Source: an uncultured Chlorobiaceae bacterium (lineage in GTDB: Bacteria; Bacteroidota; Chlorobiia; Chlorobiales; Chlorobiaceae). From it: a DNA stretch of 64,000 nt. Positions 9,336 to 18,282 of the stretch are shown piece by piece. The notes below the pieces were generated by a model that saw only the letters and a list, made by a program, of their open reading frames with translations, had not been told where the DNA came from and did no database searches. Location: NCBI GenBank assembly GCA_903851385.1, contig CAINOC010000045.1, positions 1 to 64,000 of the forward strand, written 5' to 3'. The position numbers and the translations under genes were made by a program. Numbering within the stretch: position 1 is the stretch's first letter; the number at the start of each line of letters is the position of its first letter.

Positions 9336-9713
9336 TTTTCTCTCCTTTTGATCAATGAGCTCGCGCGTCAACTATAAGCGAACTCATGTTCGGTCAATTA
9401 CTAGTTTTACTATGCAGTATATATAATTTATTGATAATATATTCGGAAATTTTACGGATAAGTGGATTTAAGGTTAATAATCTCCATTTTTCATATAAAT
9501 ATTATATATGACAGGTGAGTTTGAAAGCAGGATGCAGGAACGATGGATAGGGGGAGATTAAATCAATCATGCATAGTGCGGATTGTTGGGAAGGGGTTGG
9601 AGTGGTGGAAAATATGCTGAGGCGGCAGCTCCCTCTCGACATCTTTTCCTTAGAATCTGTGGTGTGTTCAATAGTTTGTTTTGCAGAATAAATTTTGAGT
9701 GAACATTCAAAAA
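9336..9713. other. Intergenic stretch with no supported gene
   Basis: The bases are AT-rich from about 9400 to 9510 and probably hold the promoter of the small membrane protein gene on the minus strand. An open frame continues out of the queG region on the minus strand (9502-9945) but is a shadow of queG. No RNA motif or terminator was recognised. Confidence 0.4.
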
Positions 9714-10664
9714 TTATTCTGCTCTTTGCAGATTTTCCTTTACAGCGCGGGCATTTCGTTTCATGCGTTTGAGTCCGATTCGGAAAATCGGAGTACCGTA
9801 GAAAAAATTTCGGAAGCTTGATTTGGTGAGGGTCAGAATTGTTTCTGTCGAGATGTTCAAGAGGTCGTTGCAGAGAGTGAATGACCTGTCTGCAGTGATG
9901 CTCGCCTGCTGGTTGTGAGGGCATACTTCCTGGCAGTGATCGCAACCGAAGAGGTTGTTGCCGATCATTGCTGACTCTTCAGCACTGAATTCCCGTTTCA
10001 GTTCTACAGTAAGGTATGAGATGCATTTGGATGCGTCAAGTTTTCCGGGTTCTATAAGTGCTCCAGTAGGGCAGTTTTCAAAGCATTTGCAGCAACTTCC
10101 GCAGAAGTTTGGAAGAGGGGGCTTGTTGTCGATTATTTCCTTATTGATAAAAATTTCACCGAGAAAAATATAAGATCCGGCGGATGGAACGATGAGAAGA
10201 GTGTTTTTTCCTGTTTTTCCTATGCCTGAATGTTCAGCCCACGTTTTTTCCAGCACAGGGGAGCTGTCTACAGCTATTGTTGCTTTCATATCTTCTCCCA
10301 GAAGACTTTTCAGGAACTCAAGAAGTTCTTCAAGCTTTTTTCGTACGACGATGTGGTAGTCGTCAATGAGGGCATATTTCGAGATAGCAGGTTGTCCGGA
10401 ACTGTTATGAAGAGGGTGATTATAGCTTATAGCTGCTGAAATGATGGTTTTAAGGCCGGGAAGAAGCATATCGGGCATTGTCCGCTCATCTATTTGGAGT
10501 TCCATGTAGGTCATCTCTGCATGGCGTTTTTCAGCAATCATGGCCTTGTAACGCTCTATCGCGAGCGACTGAGGTACAGGTGAAGAAAACCCAATGGCAG
10601 AGAATCCTATCCGTGCAGCTTCTTTACGAATGATGCGGGCAAGAGTAGTGGACGTTTCAGCCAT
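9714..10664 (-). CDS. queG: Epoxyqueuosine reductase QueG
   Basis: QueG reduces epoxyqueuosine to queuosine in the wobble position of tRNAs with GUN anticodons, using a cobalamin cofactor and two [4Fe-4S] clusters in the cytoplasm. The signature is plain: catalytic region with the AEHSGIGKTGKNTLLI motif and two ferredoxin-type clusters CGSCCKCFENCPTGA and FGCDHCQEVCPHN. At 316 residues it is close to the family length, slightly short at the C-terminus because the HEAT-like tail of longer members is absent. It is divergent from the CrtU-like gene with about 107 bases between them, which should hold both promoters. Confidence 0.93.
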   Translation of the reverse strand: MAETSTTLARIIRKEAARIGFSAIGFSSPVPQSLAIERYKAMIAEKRHAEMTYMELQIDERTMPDMLLPGLKTIISAAISYNHPLHNSSGQPAISKYALIDDYHIVVRKKLEELLEFLKSLLGEDMKATIAVDSSPVLEKTWAEHSGIGKTGKNTLLIVPSAGSYIFLGEIFINKEIIDNKPPLPNFCGSCCKCFENCPTGALIEPGKLDASKCISYLTVELKREFSAEESAMIGNNLFGCDHCQEVCPHNQQASITADRSFTLCNDLLNISTETILTLTKSSFRNFFYGTPIFRIGLKRMKRNARAVKENLQRAE

Positions 10665-10771
10665 AGCAGAGCGAGGGTTTTATAGGAAGGGTTGCTTAAG
10701 CAAATACTTATATTCATTAAATATACAGTTCAGAAAATCGATTCCCTTCAGTTCAACGCTCTCTTCATGTT

Positions 10772-12682
10772 ATGGAACGACGTGAGTTTATTAAAAAATT
10801 GTTTGTCCGCACAGGTATTGGTGCCGGAGTTGCCGTAGCCGGAACAGCAGGATTGATAGGGTATTATCAGCCGAGAAAAACGTTGTATGGCACCGAGAAC
10901 TTAGAGGGGAAGGAGAGGATTGAAGGGTCAAAAAAGGTAGTCGTGGTTGGTGGGGGTCTTGCAGGAATCAGCTCTTCCCTTGAACTGGCTCGAAGGGGCT
11001 TTGAGGTGACGCTTGTCGAATCTTCAGCGGCATTGGGGGGGAAGCTTACCGGTTGGGATATTGAGGCTTTTGGTGAACACTTTCCGGTGGAACACGGGTT
11101 CCATGGTTTTTTTGATCAGTATTATAATCTGAACGAAATATTTGCTTTTGCAGGAATAAAGAGAGAAGTCTTTACTCCTGCTCCCGGATATCCGGTGATT
11201 TTTAAAAACTCTCCTAAAGAGGTGTTTGGTCAGACCTCAAAGATATTTCCTCTCAATGTCCTCTCGATTATAGAGCAGTCCCGGAGACTTGATATGATCT
11301 CCTTTCTGAAAAATTATAAAGGACTGCTGTCGACGGTGGAGTTGTTTCGATATGAGTATAAGGAGACGTTCAGAAAGTATGACTCAATCGATTTTATGAC
11401 CTATTGCCGGAGAGGGGAGGATCTGCCTGCATTTGTTGATACGGTGCTGCATCCGTTTGCTGATGCGACCATGAACAGAATGGAGGTTTTGTCTGCAGCA
11501 GAGGCGCTCAGGTACTTCCATTTTTATTTTATGGGCAGTCCGGAAGGTCTCGCTTTTAAAATAACAAACCGGGATTGTATGAGTGCTCTTATCAATCCTC
11601 TTGAGGCAAAGCTTAAGGAACTTGGGGTTAAACTTCTGAAAGGGAGTACAGCAAGGAGCATTCAGGTTGTCGGAGATAAGGTTTCAGGGGTTGTTATTGA
11701 TACACAGGGAAGTGGCGGGGCTTTGTCTTTGAGGCTTGAATCTGCGAAGGTGCCGCAAAAGGGGTTTGGTGCGTTTGTTGCCGCTGAGGGTGTGCCGGTG
11801 ATGATTGGCAGAACGGAAAGCGGGTATATGGCTTATGACGGGCGATGCACGCATATGGGGTGTCCGGTCATTCCGGATGCTCTGACTGGAGGTTTTTCCT
11901 GCCCCTGCCATGCGGGCAGGTATGATGCAACGGGTACTCCGGTGAGTGGACCTCCAAAAGCTCCACTTGCAAAACTTGCCGTAACCATTGATGATGGAAT
12001 GCTTTTTGTCAGGCAGGCTGAAAGAGGTGAACGGCTCGATTGTGATTATTGTGTGGTTGCTTCAAATGTGCGGGGTGTTCGTGAACTGGTGAAAGCTTCG
12101 CACTTGAATCGTCCAGAGTTTGAATACAACGTGGCTTCGCTTGGCGAAGCTGATCCATATGCGGTTTACCGCCTCTGGCTTGATCGACCACTTGCTTCAA
12201 AGGAGTTCCCCTTCTATACGGTTTCGGGATATCCTTATACCGATTCGATCTCCATTTACTCTGATTTTCAGGAACCGTTTATGTCATGGGTAAAAAAACA
12301 CGGGGGTTGTGTTGTAGAGTTACATGCTTATGCCATTGCTCCTGAGGATATCAGGCCAGAACCGGAGATTAAGGCTGCCATGCTTCAAGAGCTGCATACC
12401 ATATTTCCGGAAACCGGATCAGCAACTGTTTTGCATGAACTGTTTATGCAGCAGTCCAATTTTACCCGGTGGGCTCCGGGTGATCATGCCCATCGACCGG
12501 GTGTTGAAACACCGTTTTCTAATCTTTTTTTTGCAGGGGACTGGGTAAAGGTAGATGCACCGGTTTTTCTGATGGAGGCAGCAGCATTTACCGGACGCAT
12601 GGCGGCAAATGCTATTTTCCGTCAGGAATCAGTGAAAACGGTTCCTCTTCCGATTGTTCCAATGCATGGTTTGTTTGCCTGA
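10772..12682 (+). CDS. crtU: CrtU-like carotenoid desaturase/methyltransferase with an internal Rieske domain
   Basis: Likely the enzyme that aromatises the ionone ring of gamma- or beta-carotene to give chlorobactene or isorenieratene. Visible parts: an RRxFIKK twin-arginine-like N-terminus (residues 3-9) and a hydrophobic stretch, then a dinucleotide-binding fold (VVVVGGGLAGISSSLELARRG, about 53-73), the desaturase-type EHGFHGFFDQYYNL block, and a Rieske [2Fe-2S] insert with C359-x-H361 and C377-x-x-H380 plus the extra Cys pair 364/379. The C-terminal FAD block FFAGDWVKVDAPVFLMEAA closes the amine-oxidase-like fold. Length 636. Membrane association via the N-terminus is inferred. It could instead be a related CruH-type enzyme or another Rieske-containing amine oxidase. 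Confidence 0.7.
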   Translation: MERREFIKKLFVRTGIGAGVAVAGTAGLIGYYQPRKTLYGTENLEGKERIEGSKKVVVVGGGLAGISSSLELARRGFEVTLVESSAALGGKLTGWDIEAFGEHFPVEHGFHGFFDQYYNLNEIFAFAGIKREVFTPAPGYPVIFKNSPKEVFGQTSKIFPLNVLSIIEQSRRLDMISFLKNYKGLLSTVELFRYEYKETFRKYDSIDFMTYCRRGEDLPAFVDTVLHPFADATMNRMEVLSAAEALRYFHFYFMGSPEGLAFKITNRDCMSALINPLEAKLKELGVKLLKGSTARSIQVVGDKVSGVVIDTQGSGGALSLRLESAKVPQKGFGAFVAAEGVPVMIGRTESGYMAYDGRCTHMGCPVIPDALTGGFSCPCHAGRYDATGTPVSGPPKAPLAKLAVTIDDGMLFVRQAERGERLDCDYCVVASNVRGVRELVKASHLNRPEFEYNVASLGEADPYAVYRLWLDRPLASKEFPFYTVSGYPYTDSISIYSDFQEPFMSWVKKHGGCVVELHAYAIAPEDIRPEPEIKAAMLQELHTIFPETGSATVLHELFMQQSNFTRWAPGDHAHRPGVETPFSNLFFAGDWVKVDAPVFLMEAAAFTGRMAANAIFRQESVKTVPLPIVPMHGLFA

Positions 12683-12702
12683 AGCAGCTTCAGGTAGTTT
12701 TT
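12678..12702 (+). terminator. Hairpin terminator at the end of crtU
   Basis: CCTGAAGC and GCTTCAGG form an 8-bp inverted repeat around one base, overlapping the crtU stop codon, followed by TAGTTTTT. It could also serve the convergent serine hydrolase gene. Confidence 0.5.
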
Positions 12703-13861
12703 AGCGCACTTTTTCGGCTGTTTTCGTCAACCCCAGAGAGCTGACCACGGTATTATGGAGCAGGGGACGGAACGATCTGATTTTGATATTAGCGGATGAA
12801 GGATAGACTCGGTTGCAGAGAAAAATAACAGCAAGTTCTTTTTCCGGATCAATCCAGATGCTGGTGCCGGTGAAGCCAAGATGTCCATAAGAGGAGTTTG
12901 AATAATAGTCACCTGCTGAAGAGTGCCCGCCAGGAGAGCGGACATCCCATCCTAATGCTCTCAGAGAGTCCTTTCTTGCAAGAAATTTTTTAAGTGTTTC
13001 TGCCTTGATATAGTTATGGCCGTTGACTGTACCTCCATTCATCAGCATGGTTACCATGCTGATAAGGTCTGAGGTTGTTGAGTACAATCCTGCATGCCCG
13101 GCAACTCCTCCGAGCAGGGCAGAGTTTTGGTCATGAACCAGAGGACGTTGAAAGGTGAATGGCCACAAGGTATCTTTTTCCACGGGAGCAATTCGCCATG
13201 CCAGCGATTGCGGAGGAGTGAACATGGTTGATTTCATACCGAGGGGTTCAGCAAACCGGTTATGAAAGTTTGCGTCGAGAGTTTTTCCGGTGATAGTTTC
13301 AATGATTCTGCCAAGGAGCATGAAGCCAAGGTCACTGTAGAGCGTTGTTGTGCCAGGCTTGGAGAGCAGGGTATCGGAGGCAATGGTGCTGAAGAGCTGC
13401 TGCGGGGTGCTGCAGGTTTTGGAAAAAAGAGTGTGGGCTCTCAGTCCGGAGGTGTGTCGCAGGAGATGCTCGATGGTGATTTTATCCTTCCCTTTTCCTA
13501 TAATTTCAGGCAGGTAGTGTGATACGGGTGCCTGAAGATTGAGTGAGTCCCGTTCGACAAGCTGCATGACTATACTTGTTGTAACGATAGCCTTGGTCAG
13601 CGAAGCAAGATCGTACATTGTTGTTGTATCGGCAGGGCTGCTCATTGGGGCATAGGTCAGTTTGCCGAATGCCTTATGAAAAACGACCGTCCCCTTGTAA
13701 AGAACGGCAAGGCTTGCCCCGGGGAAAACACTGTCGCTGACCGCTTTGTTTACAACGGTGTCAAGGGTGCTGGAATCAAAAGCCGAAACTCTTGCAGGGA
13801 ACGCTGAGCTTAACCCTGCAAAGATAAGGAATGAAGCAAGAAACAAGCGGCCTGAATGCAT
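12701..13861 (-). CDS. Secreted serine hydrolase of the class C beta-lactamase/penicillin-binding fold
   Basis: Signal peptide (LFLASFLIFAGLSSAFPARVSA) then a beta-lactamase-type domain. The catalytic SxxK is SLTK in YDLASLTKAIVTT (about residue 92), the second motif is YSDLGF (Tyr of YxN type with Asp in place of Asn), and a C-terminal HLGFTGTSIW replaces the KTG box, as in many esterase or D-aminopeptidase members. Length 386 residues. Substrate is probably peptidoglycan peptide or an ester; antibiotic resistance is not implied. It is 18 bases downstream of the broken mlaD and co-directional with the Mla genes. Periplasmic location expected. Confidence 0.85.
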   Translation of the reverse strand: MHSGRLFLASFLIFAGLSSAFPARVSAFDSSTLDTVVNKAVSDSVFPGASLAVLYKGTVVFHKAFGKLTYAPMSSPADTTTMYDLASLTKAIVTTSIVMQLVERDSLNLQAPVSHYLPEIIGKGKDKITIEHLLRHTSGLRAHTLFSKTCSTPQQLFSTIASDTLLSKPGTTTLYSDLGFMLLGRIIETITGKTLDANFHNRFAEPLGMKSTMFTPPQSLAWRIAPVEKDTLWPFTFQRPLVHDQNSALLGGVAGHAGLYSTTSDLISMVTMLMNGGTVNGHNYIKAETLKKFLARKDSLRALGWDVRSPGGHSSAGDYYSNSSYGHLGFTGTSIWIDPEKELAVIFLCNRVYPSSANIKIRSFRPLLHNTVVSSLGLTKTAEKVR

Positions 13862-13879
13862 CGGCTTTGATCCTGAAAA

Positions 13880-14758
13880 TTAAAAAAGAGACAACTTGAC
13901 ATAGCGACCAGGGTGCGATTTCAGGTCAACAAGCACTGAGTCAAGCGATGACAGTGTATGTGTCAGGTTGTTGTAGAGGACGGGATTGGAGGAGAGCTGG
14001 CCAAGGGAGCCTTTATCATTGTTAAGCTTGGTGATCAGCTGTTCGGCTTTAGATGCTGTCAGGTTAAGATGTTCGATGGTCTCCTCCGTGTTTTTAGCCA
14101 AACCCTTGTCATTAAGAAGTTTGGGAAGCAGGCCGTTGCCATGAGATGCTTTCTTTGACAGTGAAGAGAGTTCGGCTGTAGTTGTTTTAAGACTGCTGAT
14201 TGTTTCAGCAAGCTAACTGCCCATTTTTTCATCCGAAATGAGCCTTCCAGCCATACCTTTTCCACTGTTGAGTTTATCAAGCATGGTATTGATTTTTTCG
14301 AACGTCAGACTGGCTTTGCTGGCAATGTTGGCAAGGCCGTCTTCAGAATAAAGAGCGATAAAATCACCTTCTTTAACAGGAGACCCTTTTCCGGTTTTAA
14401 TATCAACATATTTGTCGCCAAGGACCCCGAGGGATTTAATGGTGGCTTTGGAATCTTTTGTGACAAGGACGGCATATTCCTGTTTCAGTCTTAGATCAGC
14501 TACAACGTAGAGTGAATCATTGTGGGTGACAAAATTCATTTTCGAGACTGTGCCGATTTTTTTGCCCGATACAGAGACAAAGTTGTTTTCAGCAAGGCTT
14601 TGTACATCCCTTGAAAGAATTTTCACTGTCGTTATACCGGAAAACAGGTTGGTGTTTTTACCCACGACCAGTCCGATATAGGCGGCAAAACCGATGCCGA
14701 GAATGAAAAAAATTCCGGTTCTCAGATCGCTCCATTTCAAAGCGTTCGGATTTTTCAT
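13880..14758 (-). pseudogene. mlaD: MlaD/Mce family lipid-transport protein with an in-frame amber stop
   Basis: MlaD-type proteins are anchored in the inner membrane and form the ring that carries phospholipids between the ABC permease and the outer membrane. The first 181 codons give a membrane anchor (TGIFFILGIGFAAYIGLVVG) and one Mce domain (VKILSRDVQSLAENNFVSVSGKKIG, ending DKYVDIKTGKGSPVKEGDFI). A TAG at 14215-14213 then interrupts the frame. The same frame continues without another stop for 110 codons (LAETISSLKTTTAELSSLSK to HPGRYVKLSLF) as the expected helical tail. One base (for example CAG to TAG) would restore a 292-residue protein. A truncated Mce domain might still function; the interruption could also be a sequencing error. 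Confidence 0.85.
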
Positions 14759-14781
14759 ACAGTTTTAAAGTCTTAAGGATG

Positions 14782-15516
14782 TTATAATTCAAGAATTTTG
14801 TCGGACAGAATCGAGCGAATAAACGGATGCTGTGACTGATGAAGTTTTTCAGTTACATCGTCAAAAATAATTTCACCCTGGTACAGGACTGCGACACAGT
14901 CTGCAACATTAAAGACATCATCAATAATATGGGTGACAATGACAGCGCCAAGGTTGTTGTTGTGCCTCAGATCGCGGATGAGTGAGAGAATTTTTTTTGA
15001 ACTGACAGGATCCAGTCCGGCAGTTGGTTCATCAAACAGAATCATGTGAGGTTTAAAGATCAGCGCTCTTCCGATGGCAACCCTCCTGCGCATTCCTCCA
15101 CTCAGACTTTCCGGGAGCTGGTCCTCATAGCCTTCAAGTCCTGCAAACTTAATCTGTTCAGTAACTCTACGCTCTATCTCTTCCTCCGGCAGCTTCATGT
15201 TTTCACGAAGAAAAAATCCCAGATTCTGGCTGATGGTGAGTGAGTCGAAGAGCGCATTTCCCTGAAAAACCATGCCCATCTTTCGGCGTATGGAATAGAG
15301 GCTTGCCTCTTTCATGGAGGTGATATCGGTCCCGTCAATAAGCACATGCCCACTGTTCGGCTTTATAAGTCCAAGCATCAGTTTGAGAATAGTGCTTTTT
15401 CCAACGCCGCTCGGCCCAAGAATCGCTTTGATAGTGTTGTCCTTGACGGTAAGAGAGACGTTTTTCAGAATCTCCTTGTCGCCATATTTCAAACTGATAT
15501 TTCGTAATTCAATCAT
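14782..15516 (-). CDS. mlaF: MlaF-type ABC transporter ATP-binding protein
   Basis: ATPase that powers phospholipid transport with MlaE and MlaD. Walker A GPSGVGKSTILK, Q-loop GMVFQGNALFDSLT, signature LSGGMRRRVAIGRAL, Walker B MILFDEPTAGLD and switch region VIVTHIIDDV are all intact. Length 244 residues matches the family. Four bases separate it from mlaE upstream and 23 bases from mlaD downstream, so the three are one operon. The LSGGMRRR signature is characteristic of Mla/Mkl ATPases. Confidence 0.92.
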   Translation of the reverse strand: MIELRNISLKYGDKEILKNVSLTVKDNTIKAILGPSGVGKSTILKLMLGLIKPNSGHVLIDGTDITSMKEASLYSIRRKMGMVFQGNALFDSLTISQNLGFFLRENMKLPEEEIERRVTEQIKFAGLEGYEDQLPESLSGGMRRRVAIGRALIFKPHMILFDEPTAGLDPVSSKKILSLIRDLRHNNNLGAVIVTHIIDDVFNVADCVAVLYQGEIIFDDVTEKLHQSQHPFIRSILSDKILEL

Positions 15517-15520
15517 GCAC

Positions 15521-16315
15521 TCACATGTTTTCCAGCACTATCTTTGATACGTAAAAATTTGCAACCAGCACCAGTCCTGATGATACAACAATACCTTTAA
15601 TGGTAGAACTACCGACACCGGCAGTACCCCCGCGTGCAGAAAATCCGTTGAAGCTGCTGACAAGAGTTATAATGATAGCGAAAACCGGAGCTTTAAGGAA
15701 ACCGACCACAAAGTCTTTGGGTGCAAGTCGGGGATAAACGGCGTTCCAGAATATTCCTGGATCGAGCCTATGGTAATGTTCGGCCATGTACGCGGCACTG
15801 TGAAGGCCGGCAAAATCGGAGAGGGCAGTCAAGGGTAAAAACATAATGAGGGCTGCTACAAGTCGCGGCATGACAAGTTTTGCAACGGGGTCAGTCCCGA
15901 AAGCTCGAAGCGCATCAATCTGTTCAGATATCTGCATGGCACCGAGTTCAGAACCGTTTCTAGATCCGAATCGTGCAGAGAGCATAAGACCCATCAGTAG
16001 AGGTCCGAGTTCACGGATAACAGAGAGTGAGGTTGATCGCCCAAGCATGGTTTTTGCTCCAAAGTCTTCCAGTAGGTTTCCTACCTCAATAGCAAGCAGG
16101 GAGCCTATAGAGATGGCACTGACCAGAACAATGGGGATAGAGTCGGTGCCGCAAATAGTGGCTTGATCGAGCACATCTCTCCAGTATCGCTTGGCTTTCG
16201 GAAAAGCTTTGAATGCCCTGACCGAAAACAGAAAAAACTCCTGCATGGTGAGGATAAAATCTTTCAGCCACAGAGCGACTGCTTTTTCCTGTTTTCGCGC
16301 GAATGTTAACAGCAT
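15521..16315 (-). CDS. mlaE: MlaE-type ABC transporter permease
   Basis: Inner-membrane permease of the phospholipid transport system. An amphipathic N-terminal helix (about residues 10-50) is followed by five hydrophobic segments and the hallmark block IRELGPLLMGLMLSARFGSRNGSELGAMQISEQIDALRAFGTDP. Length 264 residues. It is the first gene of the mlaEFD run, and the serine hydrolase follows mlaD. Whether the operon works is uncertain because of the stop in mlaD. Confidence 0.92.
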   Translation of the reverse strand: MLLTFARKQEKAVALWLKDFILTMQEFFLFSVRAFKAFPKAKRYWRDVLDQATICGTDSIPIVLVSAISIGSLLAIEVGNLLEDFGAKTMLGRSTSLSVIRELGPLLMGLMLSARFGSRNGSELGAMQISEQIDALRAFGTDPVAKLVMPRLVAALIMFLPLTALSDFAGLHSAAYMAEHYHRLDPGIFWNAVYPRLAPKDFVVGFLKAPVFAIIITLVSSFNGFSARGGTAGVGSSTIKGIVVSSGLVLVANFYVSKIVLENM

Positions 16316-16416
16316 AAAGGCATATATGGAGTACTATGAGCGTTCACTATCAGCAGGTAGCTATGCTTGAAAAAAAATGGAAAAATCATTCATTCAATTG
16401 ACCAATCATCTCTGGT

Positions 16417-17277
16417 TTATGCCTGTAAAAGCCTGCTTTTCATCTTTGTAACCCACTCGCAGGGTATGGTAACTTTCCCGAAAGTATCTTCATCCCGTTC
16501 TCTCATTCCATGATAGTCGGAACCTCCGGAAAAGAGTAAAAAGTACTCATTCGCAATCTCACGGTAGTAATTCTGCCTGTAGGCATCGTGGGATGGATGG
16601 ACGATTTCAATGCCGTCTAGCCCGAAAGTGATCAACTGTTTGAGTGTTTCATCGGAAACATTCTGGGCAGGATGTGCCAAGAAAGAGAGGCCAGAGGCTT
16701 TATTGATAAGCGCTATGACATCCGCAGGATGGGTTTCTATGCTTTTTACATAAGCCGGACTGTGTGCTCCGAGATATTTGCTGAAGGCTTCACTGAAGCT
16801 TTTTACATAGCCCCCGTCTTGAAGCACTGCGGCAATGTGTGGTCGGCCTACACTCCCGTTCTGAGCTTTTACAATAATCTGTTCAATGCCGATTTTTACA
16901 CCCATTTTGGCGAGTTTGCTTACCATGCGCTCAGCCCTTTCGGTGCGCAGGTGACGGCAGTGATCGAGATACTGTTTCAGCTCGGAATGCTGATAATCAA
17001 AAAAATACCCAAGGATATGAATATCATAGCCCTTGTAGGTCGAGCTCATTTCTACACCAGGAATAAGCTCAATGCCTTTAAGTAAGGCTAATGGCTTTGC
17101 TTTGTCAATACCTAAAACAGAATCATGATCAGTAATACTTATGGCCTTCAATCCGCAGCCTGCTGCTTTTGCAACAATTTCTTCCGGCGTAAAGATCCCG
17201 TCTGAACATTTAGTGTGTATGTGTAAGTCTGCTTTTTCAAAGCCATTATGCCCTACGCCTGTTAAGCTGTATGGCAT
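16417..17277 (-). CDS. PHP-domain phosphoesterase, RNase AM/YciV type
   Basis: A polymerase-and-histidinol-phosphatase fold metal enzyme. Metal-binding motifs are in order: DLHIHTKCSDG near the N-terminus, ITDHDSV, then later FLAHPAQN and SGGSDYHG. Family members hydrolyse 3',5'-bisphosphonucleosides or trim 5' ends of RNA in the cytoplasm. The start is placed at MPYSLTG (17277), since the 23 open codons upstream (up to 17346) are not part of the usual fold; there is no convincing ribosome-binding site for either. It stands alone, about 150 bases below uppP. Confidence 0.82.
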   Translation of the reverse strand: MPYSLTGVGHNGFEKADLHIHTKCSDGIFTPEEIVAKAAGCGLKAISITDHDSVLGIDKAKPLALLKGIELIPGVEMSSTYKGYDIHILGYFFDYQHSELKQYLDHCRHLRTERAERMVSKLAKMGVKIGIEQIIVKAQNGSVGRPHIAAVLQDGGYVKSFSEAFSKYLGAHSPAYVKSIETHPADVIALINKASGLSFLAHPAQNVSDETLKQLITFGLDGIEIVHPSHDAYRQNYYREIANEYFLLFSGGSDYHGMRERDEDTFGKVTIPCEWVTKMKSRLLQA

Positions 17278-17430
17278 GGCTGGTTTATTAATTAGGTTAA
17301 TTTTATTACCTATATATAAGAAAAAATCCCCGACCACTTCGCACATAAACAGAATTATTTTTCACTCTTAATCGTTGCAAGGAAAATGGGTATTGCTCCA
17401 TGACATGTGTGATCCAGAAGTTTCTTTCTT

Positions 17431-18282
17431 TTATAGTGGCTGAAGTTTTCCTGTAGCAAGAAGGTAAAGAATTGCTGTGCCGGCGATCAACCTGTAGACA
17501 ATGAAAATTGTAGTTGTATGCCTTTTGAGATAGGTAAGAAGAAATCCGATGGAGGCATAACCCACAATACCGGCTACCAGGGTTGCCACGATGATGTTGG
17601 TGATATTTTCGGTAGTCGCGGAAATAACCGGCCATGTTTTATAAAGTTCAAGGAGTGCAGCAGCAAGTACTGAGGGCAGTGAAAGAAGGAATGAAAAACG
17701 GGCAGCTGTCTCGCGGGAAAGATTTAAAAAAAGCCCGCCGGTTATCGTGACTCCCGAACGTGATGAGCCAGGTATGAGGGCAACGCATTGAGCTAACCCA
17801 ATCATAAGAGCTTCTTTCCATCCGATCTTTTCTATTGTTTTAAGTGGAAGCCCTTTTGTGAGCCTGTTGTTTATCTTCCATTCTGCCAGAGAAAGCACAA
17901 GAGCCAGGCCGATGAGAGCCCCGCTGATCCAGTAGAGCGATCTGAGGCTGGTTTCTATTTGATGTTTAAAGAGAAGGCCTAAAATGACAATCGGGATGGT
18001 TCCTGCAACGATCATCCATCCCATTTTTGCTTCCGTGCTTTCAAGTGGCTTTCCAGTTGAGATTCCCCGTACAACACCATGAATGATGGCGGAAATATCT
18101 TTACGAAAATAAATAAGAACGGCGGCAAGGGTGCCGAGTTGAGCGATTGCAGTAAAAGCCGCCCCAGGGTCACTCCATCCTGCAAGAGCTGGAACAATTC
18201 TCAGATGCGCCGTACTGCTTATCGGCAGAAATTCGGTCAGACCCTGTACAATCCCGAGAATGGCTGCTTCAAAGAGTGTCAT
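17431..18282 (-). CDS. uppP: Undecaprenyl-diphosphatase UppP (BacA)
   Basis: Integral membrane enzyme that recycles undecaprenyl pyrophosphate to the monophosphate carrier for cell-wall and glycan synthesis. Both signature blocks are present: GLTEFLPISSTAHL near the N-terminus and PGSSRSGVTITGGLFLNLSRE in the second half, with about seven hydrophobic helices. Length 283 residues. The ATG overlaps the end of rdgB by four bases, so it is the third gene of pdxJ-rdgB-uppP. Confidence 0.95.
   Translation of the reverse strand: MTLFEAAILGIVQGLTEFLPISSTAHLRIVPALAGWSDPGAAFTAIAQLGTLAAVLIYFRKDISAIIHGVVRGISTGKPLESTEAKMGWMIVAGTIPIVILGLLFKHQIETSLRSLYWISGALIGLALVLSLAEWKINNRLTKGLPLKTIEKIGWKEALMIGLAQCVALIPGSSRSGVTITGGLFLNLSRETAARFSFLLSLPSVLAAALLELYKTWPVISATTENITNIIVATLVAGIVGYASIGFLLTYLKRHTTTIFIVYRLIAGTAILYLLATGKLQPL

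Noticed and set aside
9502-9945. Minus-strand open frame overlapping queG
   Set aside because: Different frame from QueG, no family pattern, and it shares most of its length with the real gene.
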